From Toxonevra muliebris (lineage: Eukaryota; Arthropoda; Insecta; Diptera; Pallopteridae), in contig OY829326.1 in assembly GCA_963691655.1 (NCBI GenBank), forward strand, positions 147,950,998-148,014,997: a DNA stretch of 64,000 bases, written 5' to 3'. This document shows, piece by piece, positions 11,456 through 22,894 of the stretch; the first letter of the stretch is position 1, and each line of letters opens with the position of its first letter. The notes under the pieces were generated by a model. The model saw nothing but the letters and a program-made list of their open reading frames with translations, did not search any database and was not told where the DNA came from. The position numbers were made by a program, and so were the translations under genes.

Positions 11456-14400
11456 CTATATATATCTTCATCAAAGTCAAAATTTCTTTAAGAAATTAAC
11501 CCATCAAAAAAGAAAATTGTTTTTATTTTAATATAAACAGGTTGAAAAAACGGTAAATAACCTTCGAGAAAGTATTACTCATTAAAAAATATTTTAGGGT
11601 TAATAGCTTAAAGTTAAAACCATCAGAGTTCAAATTTCTTTATGAAATTAATCCGCAGTAGATAAAAATTATGTTTTTTTTAGAACGATGCCTGTACACT
11701 GGATAAACCTTTAGGAAAAAACCGCTCCACTTTCGAAAAAATATTCTCTTTTGAACAATACTTAAGACCACTAAAGATCGAAATCGCCAAATTTCATTTT
11801 TTTTAGAAATCTATTGAATGTTAAACGTAATGTGGGCTTTGATTGATGCCAGGGTACACCAAATAGAGTTTGTTTTTTTTTTTTTTTTTAATTTCTAGAG
11901 AACATACCCAGGTAGCCATTGAATTTAGTTCTAGAGCCGAAGACCCAAAGGCCTGTTATATTCCTTAACTGTGCACCCATTAAATTTAATTTTTTAAAAG
12001 ACAAATAAGTCTCTTTGATTGCCCACCCTCGTTTTAAAGTATTTATAAAACCTAATAAGACCTACTAATAAGCTTAGAGGTAAAATTTCAATAACTCTTA
12101 GTCATTCGCTTGAAAACGAATTGCGATGAAGATAGACTCAAAATTACTATTAAATAAATGTCTCCAAGGCTAAAACTTTACCTAAAAACCAGATGAATAA
12201 AGTTAAGATAACATACCATGTAACCCAACTGCAAACAAATTTCAAATAGCATCTTCCAGAGCTTCAAAAGGGGACAAAAAATTTCAGTTTCATCTTTAGC
12301 TCAAGTAGAACTTAAAAATGACAATCACCAGCTTTGAAACTGAATGGTCAATACTAAAAAATTATGTCTCCTCATTCAACATCAAACCAATTTCATAAAC
12401 CAATTTCGTACAAATGACCAAAACATGAACTCATTTTTCCCTTCATTACACCCACTTGGATTGACAAATACGCTAAAATGTTAAACCTATTTTTTTCTTT
12501 TATTCCCCGTTTTTTTTTTTTTTACTTGGTGCTTTTATAAATTATGCTTATTTACCAGAGTGAGACAAGCTAATTTAAATTCCACACAGTCAAAATGAGA
12601 GAAACCCAATGCCACCGTACCGCATAATTCTCGCGTCGTATGCGAAAAGTGAATGGCGAAAGAGCAAAAATGTCAGCAACTATGGTTATTAATTACAAAA
12701 GCCATTCATTAATTTTAATTGCATTACATTGGGTCAACTACCTACCCAACAACCCTTCCTTTTCTGTTATTACACGTACACGCAACTCAAGAGAGACTCA
12801 AGTAAATAATACCGATAAACAAGAAGGCAAATAAGATGAAAATAAAGACAAAGAAAAAGAAGATGCAGCAAATTAGCAGCAGCAACATAATTGAAGTTGC
12901 TTATAAATGAATTGAAAAAAAAAGTTATATAAAACTGTAGACAAGCAAGAATTTTAAGAATGTTTTTCGGTGTCAGTAAACAAAATTTCATTATTATTTA
13001 GTTAGACACCTAAAAGTAGGCAAAGAATTTATTACATAGTTATGTTGCCATCGTTGATCTTTTGCTACGTTTTGCCTGGCATTTTTTATGCTTGTTTATA
13101 ATTTTAAAATAGTGGATTTATTTATTTGTAATAAAATTTATAGAGACATCGTTAAATTAAAAGCGTTTATAGCATATTTGGTTGTTACTTTTGTTTTACT
13201 CTTATCTTGATTTGGTTTTTTAGTTTTTTGTTTTATACACAAATATTTTACAATTTTATTACTATTGTTGAGATGCTGGCAAATATTTTTGTTGTGATTT
13301 CCTGTGTTATGTTATTTTCTACGTTAACTCCTTGAAATCCCATGCAAAATGTACTTAACTTGAAAATTGAATTTCGAATTTGTATTTTTTTTTTTTTCAT
13401 TTCCGTTTTTCTCATTCCTTACTCTTCGTTCTCTTATTACGTTTTTTGCGCTACTTTTTCTTTACATTTTGTTTAGATTAAGTTTATTTTTTTCTGTTTG
13501 CCAACTTTTTTTTTTAATTTTTACAATTCGTGTGTAAGTGTAAGTGTTGCAATTGTGGGCCTTTTAAATGTTTTTCTACTTGGATATGTTCTCACCTGAC
13601 CCTCACAGTAGCCTTTCAGGTACCTCAGGTTCGAATTAGCTTTAGGTATTTTCTACTGGAGTCCCAGTTTTCTCAGTTTCTATTCTATTTATATTATGAA
13701 GAGAACAATTGACGGAAGAAAAGTCCAAAGTTTCAAAGTACCATTAGGATAATTTCCGAATTACAACTATAATAAGTTGCATTGTGAAAAACCACTTAAA
13801 AAATGGCTTAAAAATATATTACGAGGTATTTTTTTCTGGAAATTCCATCAGAAACTGATTATAATTGGCAATAACCCTCGAATGTTTGATCGTTTTTGTT
13901 CAGTAACTTTTACTATAACCGAAAACGAGGAAGCTACGAAGTTGTTATTTTTCTATCCATTATTAATTATTTTTAGAGTTGGTTTTGGTTGGAATTAAAC
14001 TGTGACATCCGATGACCTCCTATTCTCTATGACTGAAGGAGTAAACTTTTGGCTAGCAAGGATAGATTTTTAAAAATATACATCTCCTAAAATGTTACTC
14101 ATTTTTATATGATTTTATTCGGCAACAAAATCTAAAGTTTTCCATACTATTGTGGGCTTCAAATTTAATTGAAAAATGAACAATGTTCGGTTTCAAACCG
14201 ATATTTTTATGATCTTCAAAAGAGAGGTTCAATTAGGTGGACAATAGCAAATAATAACTTATAAGTCTCTGTAATTAGAAAATTATATATAGAAAAAACT
14301 GTAATTTCTTTACTAAAATTGGCGATCTTTTCGGCAAAGTATTTAAGCGTCTGTCAAAAATATCAGATATATTCGAATTCGGTTTTATATTTTTGAAAGC

Positions 14401-17315
14401 TGTGGATCTGCTTCTAAAATTAAAGATTCTGATTTTAGAATTCAAAGTGTACAGAAGAATCTTGGAGAATAAAGAAATTCTATGAAATTTTTTGATTCTC
14501 TTCAAATTTGTTGATTCCAACTCTTAAGAGTGGCAAATCTTCGGTTTCGAATTTCTACTTTTGGAAGATCTAGGCAAAATACTGTAGATTCTTTTCCTAA
14601 AACAGTAGGTTTTCTATCTCGACGGATAAAGACAAATGTTTAATTTCATATCTCTATTTTGGATGATCCTACCCCCGGAGAAACTTAAGCCATTTACTCT
14701 CGGCTTAGAATGGAAAATCTTATAGAGGAGAAATTACTGTGAAAAGTTGTTCAAACTGTTGATTTTATTTAATGTAGAAGAAAGGGAAATGTTCAATTCT
14801 GGATCTCCTATTCGAAAAAAAAATTATAAACTTTCCTCCAAAACTTTAGGAGGTAAACTCGGTGGGGTGACATAATGTCAACGGTTATAATGTCAAAAAC
14901 CAATAAGCCCATTTCAAAGAGGCACTAACTCTCAACTGGTAATGGCAAATCTTCTAAAAAATAACTTTGTCTGGAAAGTAAGTCGAGAAAAGATTGTAGA
15001 TTCTTTACCAAAAACTGAAAGTTTCAACTCACGGCGGATTGGCAGATTAATTTCCAGCAAAACGCAATAGACTATGAAAAGTTGAAGGTCTTTCAAATGA
15101 TCCAGTTGGGAACAAATTTAGATTTTTCTTAAACTGTAGATTGCTATTCCCGTTGAAATATAGTCAATATTAAATTTGATTTCTCAACTTCTTACACTTA
15201 TAGTTTCATAAGTTACAAATCTCGGTAGAAAATGACAAATACTCGAATTCAGACTTCAATTTTAGGAACTCTTGACTGTCAGTAAAGAATCTTCGAAAAG
15301 AGACTAACTTTCTTATTCGGAAAAAAACTATAGATCTTTGATAGTTCGTGCATTGACCAAAATTACCAAACATATTGACATCGAAGTTTTCTGTGAATGT
15401 AAAAGAAATCTGTTTTTGAGTCAACACCCATACACATACCATTTACTCTACATTAAGTTTCTTTTCTCTATTCAACAATTTCACAACTTGTTGCGTAAAA
15501 TTTAGTTTTCATACTGCTAGGTAGTAGTAGAAAAAAAACGAAGAAAATTAATAGTAGTGATGCCCAAGTGGAAGTACAGAAGTACATGAAGAAAATAAAG
15601 AATCACTGTAAAAAAAAGCTGAAGAAAAAATGAATTACATTTAACAAGTGCACAAGTGCAAGTGTAATAGAGAAGAAAGGGGGGAAAAAAACCAAATCAG
15701 AAAAATAATAAAAAGTAGAAGATACTCATGTGAAAACGAATTGCGAAAAATTCAAATTTAAATCCAATGAAAAAATATGACGGCAAACGGAAACGCGTGA
15801 AAACTCTGGCAGCATTCAAACTTCTGCTCTGTTATTTCACCAACTCCCCGCTTCTATACACCACCCAATTCGCATCCTTTTCAATTCCTGCCAATATATG
15901 TAGGTATATGTGGGTATAAGTGGGTAGTAGAGAATGTGTGCATTAAGCCGGCAAACGAATTCAATGACATGCACCACATTTTCACAAATCCACATTCAAC
16001 ATTTTTTTTTTTCAATTTTATCATTGTATTGGTGCAGTGGTATTTGTATTTGTATATTGGTTCCTGATATACCGGTGGATGGTTCCTAGCAGCTGTGCCT
16101 TGAAATTCATATACTATATGAAGGCATCAATTGATGGTAATGGCAGAAAATGGCGTTGCTGTTGCTGTTGCTGATGACGTTTGAAGAAATAAAGCATGAA
16201 AACCCGGAAATCGTCAGACAAATCAAGTTTTGCTTTTCTTTTTCATCTTTCTTTTACTTTCATTCGATTCTCAATCAAAGATGTGTCTATGTCTCTGTTT
16301 GTATGTTTATATAAAAGTATGTGTGTGTCTGTGTGGCCATTAACTTCTACGTCGTTAAGGGCCACATTGCTGTCTTATTTTCCATTTCCTCTTTCATTTG
16401 AGGGTCACGTTGATTTGATTGCTGCTTGGCATCGATTATTTTTTATTTTACATACAAATACATATTTATTCATTTTATTTTTCTTCTTTTTTTATTCTCT
16501 TATAACTGATAATTTTTAATATTTATTTTTTTTTGCTTTTGATTGTTTATGTTTGTATTAAGTTTTTTGACCGCGATCTTTGTTTCTTTAGAAATAAGTA
16601 AAGAAGGTGATCTGCATGGAAGTTCAGGATTGAAAATAAGTTCATTATAGGATAGAAGTACGAAATAGAAACGGAGGTCAATAGAGAAAACGAAGAACAA
16701 AGAAATGAAATAGACATTAGAAAAGGAGCTCAGCATTGTAAAGGAGAAAACAAGCACAGAAAATGTTCCGACATCGTTAGCCTTCAGCGTTGCAGCCTTC
16801 AGAGTAAAAGTAATAGAAAAAGAGGTCTACATAAAAAAGAGCTATGCAGAGAAAAAAGTCCAGAAAAGAAGCATAAAATAAAAAAGAAGATCAGATTAGA
16901 AATTGAGTCCAGCATAAAAAAGAGCTCAGTATAGAATAGAAAAAGTGTTCATCATTTAAAATCAGTACAGCTTTGAAAATAAGTCAGTATTCAAAAAGAG
17001 GAGAAAGACAACCCAGCAAAAAAAAAGAAGAAGTACAGTATAGAAAAGTGGTATAAAATAAAATAGAACTATGGAAAAGGAGTCAATCGAAGAAAATATT
17101 TCAGAAGAAAAGTTCGGGTAAGGTATAGAATTCAGTAACGCAAGAGTTTACTTCAGCGAACTGAAAATTTTTCGGTGATTGAACTCCAATGAATGGGCTT
17201 CTATAAATCGTACCATTTAGTGAGCAGTCTGACTGTATTGCCTAGAGTTGAAAACAGAAAAAATTCACTCAGAGAGGTTTAAATCAAGCCGCAACTATAG
17301 TCAGCATGAATATAG
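11456..17315. other. Long AT-rich gap, no gene seen
   Basis: About 5.9 kb without a supportable exon, transposon end or RNA gene. It contains poly-T runs (11873-11890, 12510-12523, 13386-13400), a GTTGCT microsatellite at about 16154-16172, and a purine-rich stretch 16680-17080 with many AGAAAAG words. The open frames at 16196-16519 and 16500-16757 are of low complexity. It could be intron or intergenic DNA. Confidence 0.55.
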
Positions 17316-18219
17316 TCAGGTCAAGATTAGTTAGTTAGTTAGTTAAAGTTATTTTTTATTCAACACAATATTTTTACATGATTACTTAAAACATGTGTTT
17401 TAAGAACAAACTACATGGTCTAAGCCATCTGTCGGTATAAAGGAAAACATATTTATTTATTATTCATATTATCATAATCTTAATTTATACGTTAAATTAT
17501 TTTATTAACATTTTCCTATAAATTATGGCCTTTTCAATATATTGAACTAAGTTCACCCAGCCACTTGCTCCATTTAGCACATTGATTATTTCATTTTCCA
17601 ATAATATTTCTTTTTTAAAATACAAGCATCTAAATTCTTTGAGGACCGGACATCTGCCTAACATATGCACCAAATTCTCATCTTCTCTTAAGTTATAAAG
17701 GCTGCAAAGACTTACGCGTGCTTGTCCAAAAGTATTTCCATTTAACCACACCACGTCAGCACGAGCTTTTAAGATCCATGTTATTTGGTTTGTGGAATAA
17801 CTTTCATTGCAATATGTATGTGCCAATGAATAATCTAAATGCTTATAAAATCTCTTTGAACTACTTCTCGCGTCATGCAGGTGCAATTGTAATTGGTTAT
17901 GCTTCATTTGTGATATTAATTCCTTGGTTTTATACCACCAGACCCTTTTAGTGACGTAGTCATTTGTCCATAAAATCCCACAGTTTGTCATTTGCGTAGA
18001 AAGTTCGTTGCACCAAAATATATTCCTCTCCAAGATTTTTAAAGACAAAATATGCGGCAGTCTGTCTACCCCAAGTTCATACATGGTTCAACTTATGTAG
18101 CTCAGGTGTAAAAGTGTGAGTCTTCCGCTTGTGTTTCTAACGCTAGAACATAATTAGGTGTTTGATTAGGAAGATGAAGTATTCTTTTTATGAAAAACCG
18201 CTGTATCAGGTCAAGATTA
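17316..18219 (-). mobile_element. 5'-truncated non-LTR retrotransposon insertion with 14-bp target duplication
   Basis: The 14-base word TCAGGTCAAGATTA occurs at 17316-17329 and again at 18206-18219, framing an 876-base insert. Read on the minus strand, the insert starts inside reverse-transcriptase coding sequence, continues through a short 3' untranslated region and ends in an AACTAACTAACTAACT tail (17330-17346 on the plus strand reads GTTAGTTAGTTAGTTA). A truncated 5' end, a simple-repeat 3' tail and a target duplication of this length are the signature of target-primed reverse transcription. The tail abuts the duplication directly. Confidence 0.93.
17497..18205 (-). pseudogene. Non-LTR reverse transcriptase, C-terminal region
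   Basis: This is the C-terminal part of a retrotransposon polyprotein whose intact form nicks target DNA and copies its RNA there. The 195-codon intact stretch (18084 down to 17497) includes WILKARADVVWLN and then CSLYNLREDENLVHMLGRCP, a Cys-x-x-(Cys lost to Tyr)-x7-8-His-x4-Cys pattern typical of the zinc-knuckle-like tail of these proteins. Upstream, 18205-18085 encodes RFFIKRILHLPNQTPNYV in the same family pattern, with two stops. The polymerase core and endonuclease are missing through 5' truncation. The clade is not certain (CR1/Jockey-like). Confidence 0.85.
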
Positions 18220-18671
18220 TCATGCCTAGATTCTTACAACGAGATTTTCTCTGTGGCCGAAAGTGACTGTGTCGCCTACATTTTTTTGATTTACTTCACT
18301 TTTCTCTATCTTACTTGGCTTTTATTTTATTCATTACAAAAACAAAAATAGCGGATATTAAATTAAAAATCTTCTTTTATGGCAAGACAGTCCATAGAGG
18401 GCCTAGACCGAGCTTATCGAATTTTAGCTTGTCTAAATTCAGACTAAAAAGTAAGATCACAAATTTACAATTGGAGAAGATTTCTGAAGAGTTGCCATCA
18501 AAATCCACAATGAAATTGATGTTACCTTATAAAAATATAATATTTAAATTCATCAATATTACGTTTTCACTAATCAATATTACAAAATCCATTCATTATA
18601 AAGTGTATTAAATAAGGACATAATAATTTTCTGGCAATGTCAAAACATCATTTAAGGTTTACATTTTTATC
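18220..18671. other. Gap, no gene seen
   Basis: AT-rich sequence with a 98-codon plus-strand frame (18315-18611) that has no recognisable motif. It lies between the retrotransposon insertion and a broken transposase. Confidence 0.5.
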
Positions 18672-19470
18672 ATGGTGAAGTTCACGAACGAGCGTTTGAC
18701 ATTTATTGAAAAATACTACTGAAATTCTGAATCGGTGGTCGCTACTGTAAGAGCGCTTAAGTACCCCAATTTTCGGCCGTAATAATCATCCCACCAGATA
18801 GGCATTGAGTGTTATAGTGGATAAACTAGAGTCAGCATATTCACTATTGAATGTTCCTATGCCAGTGAGACAACGCACCTGTCAAAAGTACCGAAATTAT
18901 AGCAGTTGTGAATGCTTCAGTTCAAAATGTGCAAAATCAATCGTTTCCACGCCGCTCACAGGAATTGAGAATCTCTCAGTCCACATCTTGGCGAATTTTT
19001 GAGTAAAGATCTTGACCTACATCCTTACAAGATCACATTGACTTAAGAAATGAAGCCTCGTGATCATTTAAAGCGTCGAAACTTCCCCGATTGGGCTCTG
19101 AAAATGTTTGAATTTCATCGCGAAATCAACTTCAACGATGAAGCTCATTTTCCGTTTAATGACTTTGTCAAAAGGCAAAAAATGCATTATTGAACACAAA
19201 AAAATCCGCATGTGCTTCAAAAGTCTCCATAGCATCCACAAGAAGTGTAATGTGGATTTTATGCCGGAGGTGTGATTAGACTGTATTTTTCGTCACTGAA
19301 AATAATCGCCATGTTACGGTCAATGGAGCTCGCTATCGTGTCATATTGGAAGATTATTTTTGGCTTATATAAGATGGACTTGACATCAGCCATATGTGGT
19401 TTTAACATAATGAAGACACATGCCACACAGCTGGTCAAAAAATTTATCTATTGAAGGAGAATTTCATGTA
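18672..19470 (+). pseudogene. Broken DDE transposase (Tc1/mariner-related, DUF4817 plus DDE_3 type)
   Basis: The reading frame starts at the ATG at 18672 (MVKFTNERLTFIEKYY, then stop, then NSESVVATVRALKYPNF) and is recoverable only across stops and frameshifts. Later blocks are RRSQELRISQSTSWRIFE (helix-turn-helix), EMKPRDHLKRRNFPDWAL, INFNDEAHF (first catalytic Asp) and VTVNGARYRVILEDYF. A block ending TCHTA follows, where the expected Gln-Asp-Gly has become Asn-Glu-Asp and a stop precedes it, so the second catalytic Asp is lost. The family cuts and pastes DNA between inverted repeats. At least six in-frame stops are seen and the third catalytic block is missing. A MITE begins about 40 bases downstream. 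Confidence 0.8.
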
Positions 19471-19510
19471 GTTTCTAACGATGTGTAGTCACTCATGCGT
19501 GTTTACACCT

Positions 19511-20315
19511 ACATGCAAAGAAAAAAAAAACGATTATCGCCCGTTTGTGGAGAATATATTACTTTTACGCTGAACAAAAACGTTTCTGAGAAACGTTGCC
19601 GTGTTTTCAGAAACCAAAACCGTTTTCTGCAAAAGATTAACAATTTTATGATGAACGAAAATTCGTTAACGATAAAATTAAAGCAATTTTCTTTTCTGGC
19701 AAATGAAAAAAAACGTTTCTGCTAAACGAAAGTCCACAACTCTCTTCTCTTTTTATTTTCGTTTTGCTCTCATCTCTCTCTCGTCGCAAAAAGAAGCAGC
19801 AGCGTCGTTTACATTCAAACTCCACACAACAACAAATCAACACAACATAACGGGAAGTGTCATTTGTCAACGCATTATTGAAGAATTTTAATTGTGCATT
19901 GAAATTATTTCATCACATTTCTTTGTGTTTATAAAAAACTAATAAAACTGTGTGATTTATAATAAATAAACAAAAATTCTAATAATATAATCTTATGTAA
20001 ATTTCATACACTTTTTCTAGTTTTTAATCAGAAAATTTTATTTAAACAAAATCCACAATAAAATGCCAATGTACAAATGAAAATTGTTTTTGCTTTCTTT
20101 TTTATATTTTTCAGGGAAATATTGCATTTTATTGCAAACGTTTTTAGTTCATCGTAAAAGAATTGAATCGCTTATGATGAATAAATCTTCGTTCATGGCA
20201 ACCGAATACAGTCGTTTATGATAAATAAAAGTTCGTTCATTATGAAAACGTTCCATAAACGACGTTCGTCTAGTGAAAATTTCGTTTCTGAGAAACTAAT
20301 TTTTTCTTTGCGTGT
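19511..20315. mobile_element. MITE with (A)CGCAAAGAAAAAA ends and palindromic core motif
   Basis: The left end ATGCAAAGAAAAAAAAAACG and right end TTTTTTCTTTGCGTG are inverted matches of about 15 bases. Inside, AACGTTTCTGAGAAACGTT (19579-19597) is a perfect palindrome, and TTCGTTTCTGAGAAACT recurs near the right end (20281-20297). Words of the type CGTTCATnATGAA are frequent in the right third. About 800 bases long with no coding frame of its own. It appears to have landed in, or just beyond, the broken transposase upstream. Confidence 0.6.
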
Positions 20316-22894
20316 ATATTTATTAACATTTCAAGAATTATTTAAATTTTTTCACGTCGAAATATAAAGTTAAATCGATGAAACGACACCCGTCTCAAAA
20401 AAAGTTGGTCGATGGATGCCATGATTCCAGCTTTTCTGTTTACTGAAATTAAAAATTTAAACATCATTTTAAGTGGCAAACTTGTGGCTACAGCCGAAAC
20501 CAACATTAAGTCAAAATATTAAAAATTAAATTTTCAGTAGAGTTTTATAAATAAATATCCTGATTCGGGTTAAAACTGTAGATGTAGTGAAGATACCATG
20601 AAATTCTATTTTAGCGCAATAGTTTTGGAAAAATCGTGCCAGCCATTTCGAAAAATGCAGTTTGGAGCTAAACGAGCTTGAAAATTCAAGAATGCATGAC
20701 AGCTGTGTCAAGTTCTATAGCGGAAATTTTCGATCAACTGTTAAATTAAAAAAAAAAAAAAACGTTTAGATACATATTCCAGGGACATTATAGAAGCTAT
20801 TTAAGCAAAAAAAAATTAATTTTTTGTGACCCAACACACAATAAGACGACCACCTTAAATTTGCATGCATCGTTGTTTGTTGAACGATATTCATATTGAT
20901 GGAAATTTTGTGTACAAAATTTTATGCTTATCTGAGAATAATATTTTAAAATATCAGTAATTTTGACGTGCATAGTGTGCAACCCAAAGTGCTGGACCTA
21001 TTATTCTCTGACGAAAATACAATGAAATCCATTCATCATTATAATTACTTGGAAAAACCATTTTTAATTATTTTCATTGCGTCCCACAGATCAAAACAGA
21101 AAGCGAGAATGCTTAAAATGTCACTTAATTGCGAAATATGTTAAAATAATTAAATATTTTCATGAAGAACGCTGAGCTACGCTGCTGCACAGCGCTGCGT
21201 ATTTGCATAATTTAACAATTTCAGTAGAAATCTGCACCAGAATTTTCACCTTCAAAAAGCAAATTGTTGCACATTTATTTTTTACTCACACATTCGTACA
21301 AATATTATACCAGGACCAACACCAGCATCAGCAAGTGAAATACATACAATAAAAATAAAGAAAAAGACGATAGAGAAAAAAAAAATAAAATAAAAATAAA
21401 AGAAAAGCGCAACGAGCGCCAAATGAATAAATCCATTTAAATTGCAACATTCATGACCTGCGGGGCCATTCATCCTGGCAGGATGATAAAAAACCAAAAT
21501 GTAAAAAAGTGAAACACACACACAGAAAGTAACCGGTGAAATGAAACGAGAGAAGAACGATGAAGAGAAAGGAGGCGGGAGGCAGGCTGGCAAGCTGTAA
21601 GGCAGGCAATAACTGAAGTAGTTGGTGTGGCTGTAGATGGACAAGAAAAATACAAAATCGCATTTTTCGCTCGTTTTGGCTAACAAGCAGCAATAGCGCC
21701 AAAGTTAAAAGGACAATCTGCGTTAAGCAAAAATTATAAAATTTGCAAGAAGGAAGCGATAGAGGAGCTACAGTAACAGCTTCAGTAAAATCTAGCAACG
21801 TAGATGAAGTAGAAAACATTTTGCTTAAACCAAAAGGAATGCTAAATCATGGATGAAAATATGTATGTGTGTGTGTGTGTGTAACAGTGGTCAGAAGAAG
21901 CAGCAAAATACAAAAAACATAATTGCATTGGTCGATAGCATAAACTGAAACTGAAGTCATATTGTTATGTGTTTATATATATGTGTGTGTGTTGGCCTCT
22001 GAATGGAAAATATTGATGCTGATGTGGGTGTGTGAGTGTAACTCTGGGAGTGACGCTTGCAAAAGGATATTGCGTTTGTGCCTTGTTTAAAAAAAAGAAA
22101 TGCTTTTAGAAGTGAAATCGATAGAGAAAATGACAGTGGAAAAGTACTAGTTTGGAATAGGATGTAATAGTTATGATTGCAGCTTTGTTAGCTTTTCTAT
22201 AAAGGAATTTATGTATGTATGTACATATTGCTAGACACCCATTATACATACATACATATCGACATATAATTTCCTTATTTTTTATTATTTTCTATTTTTT
22301 TTTTGTACAATTTCAATACAACTCTAGGTACAACATGTTACTATTTTAGTATAGTGTGTAGATATTGGCTTAAAAATGTCTACATACCTATGAAAGTGAC
22401 AATCTTTGTGGTGTGTATTTGTGTGTGTGTATGTGTTTATGGAAAACGAAATCCATGCCAAATGCAAATCATAAAAAAATAATGTGCTGCAACATCAGCA
22501 CAGAGTAGCGTAGAACACCACAGCAAATTGTATAAAAGCCAATTCCGAATAAAAGCCAACACACAACTAACATCGTCATCAACTATTATGAACAACTCTC
22601 TCTCTCTCTACGTTTGTAGGTACACTCATAGAAATAAAGATGTACATATAATAGAAATATTTTTCAAAATGACTCTTAGTTTTGATAACTTTATTCAGGG
22701 ATCTAAAAAACGAAAACAATTAGAAGTAAATACATGGAAGAGCCTATGTAAAATGATGGTGAGTTGGATGAATTGTCAATGGAATATATATTTATAATAT
22801 TTAAGTGTTAAATGTCATGTCCATACCGATACTCTAATAAAAGTAAATTTTTTAAAGGTACGAAAAATTTGCAATAGATAAAAACTATCAATTA
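20316..22894. other. Gap with low-complexity sequence, no gene seen
   Basis: AT-rich, with poly-A at 20747-20762 and purine-rich DNA at 21340-21420 that produces overlapping minus-strand frames (21282-21819) of biased composition. GT-rich stretches lie at 21861-21883, 21978-21992 and 22408-22430. Part of 20316-20520 may still belong to the 3' end of the broken transposase element, but no motif could be confirmed. Confidence 0.5.
21867..21882. repeat. (GT)n microsatellite
   Basis: Eight uninterrupted GT dinucleotides following ATGTAT. Confidence 0.95.

Noticed and set aside
21282..21819. Overlapping minus-strand frames of 122 and 134 codons
   Set aside because: They arise from purine-rich, low-complexity DNA, show no domain and overlap each other in different frames.
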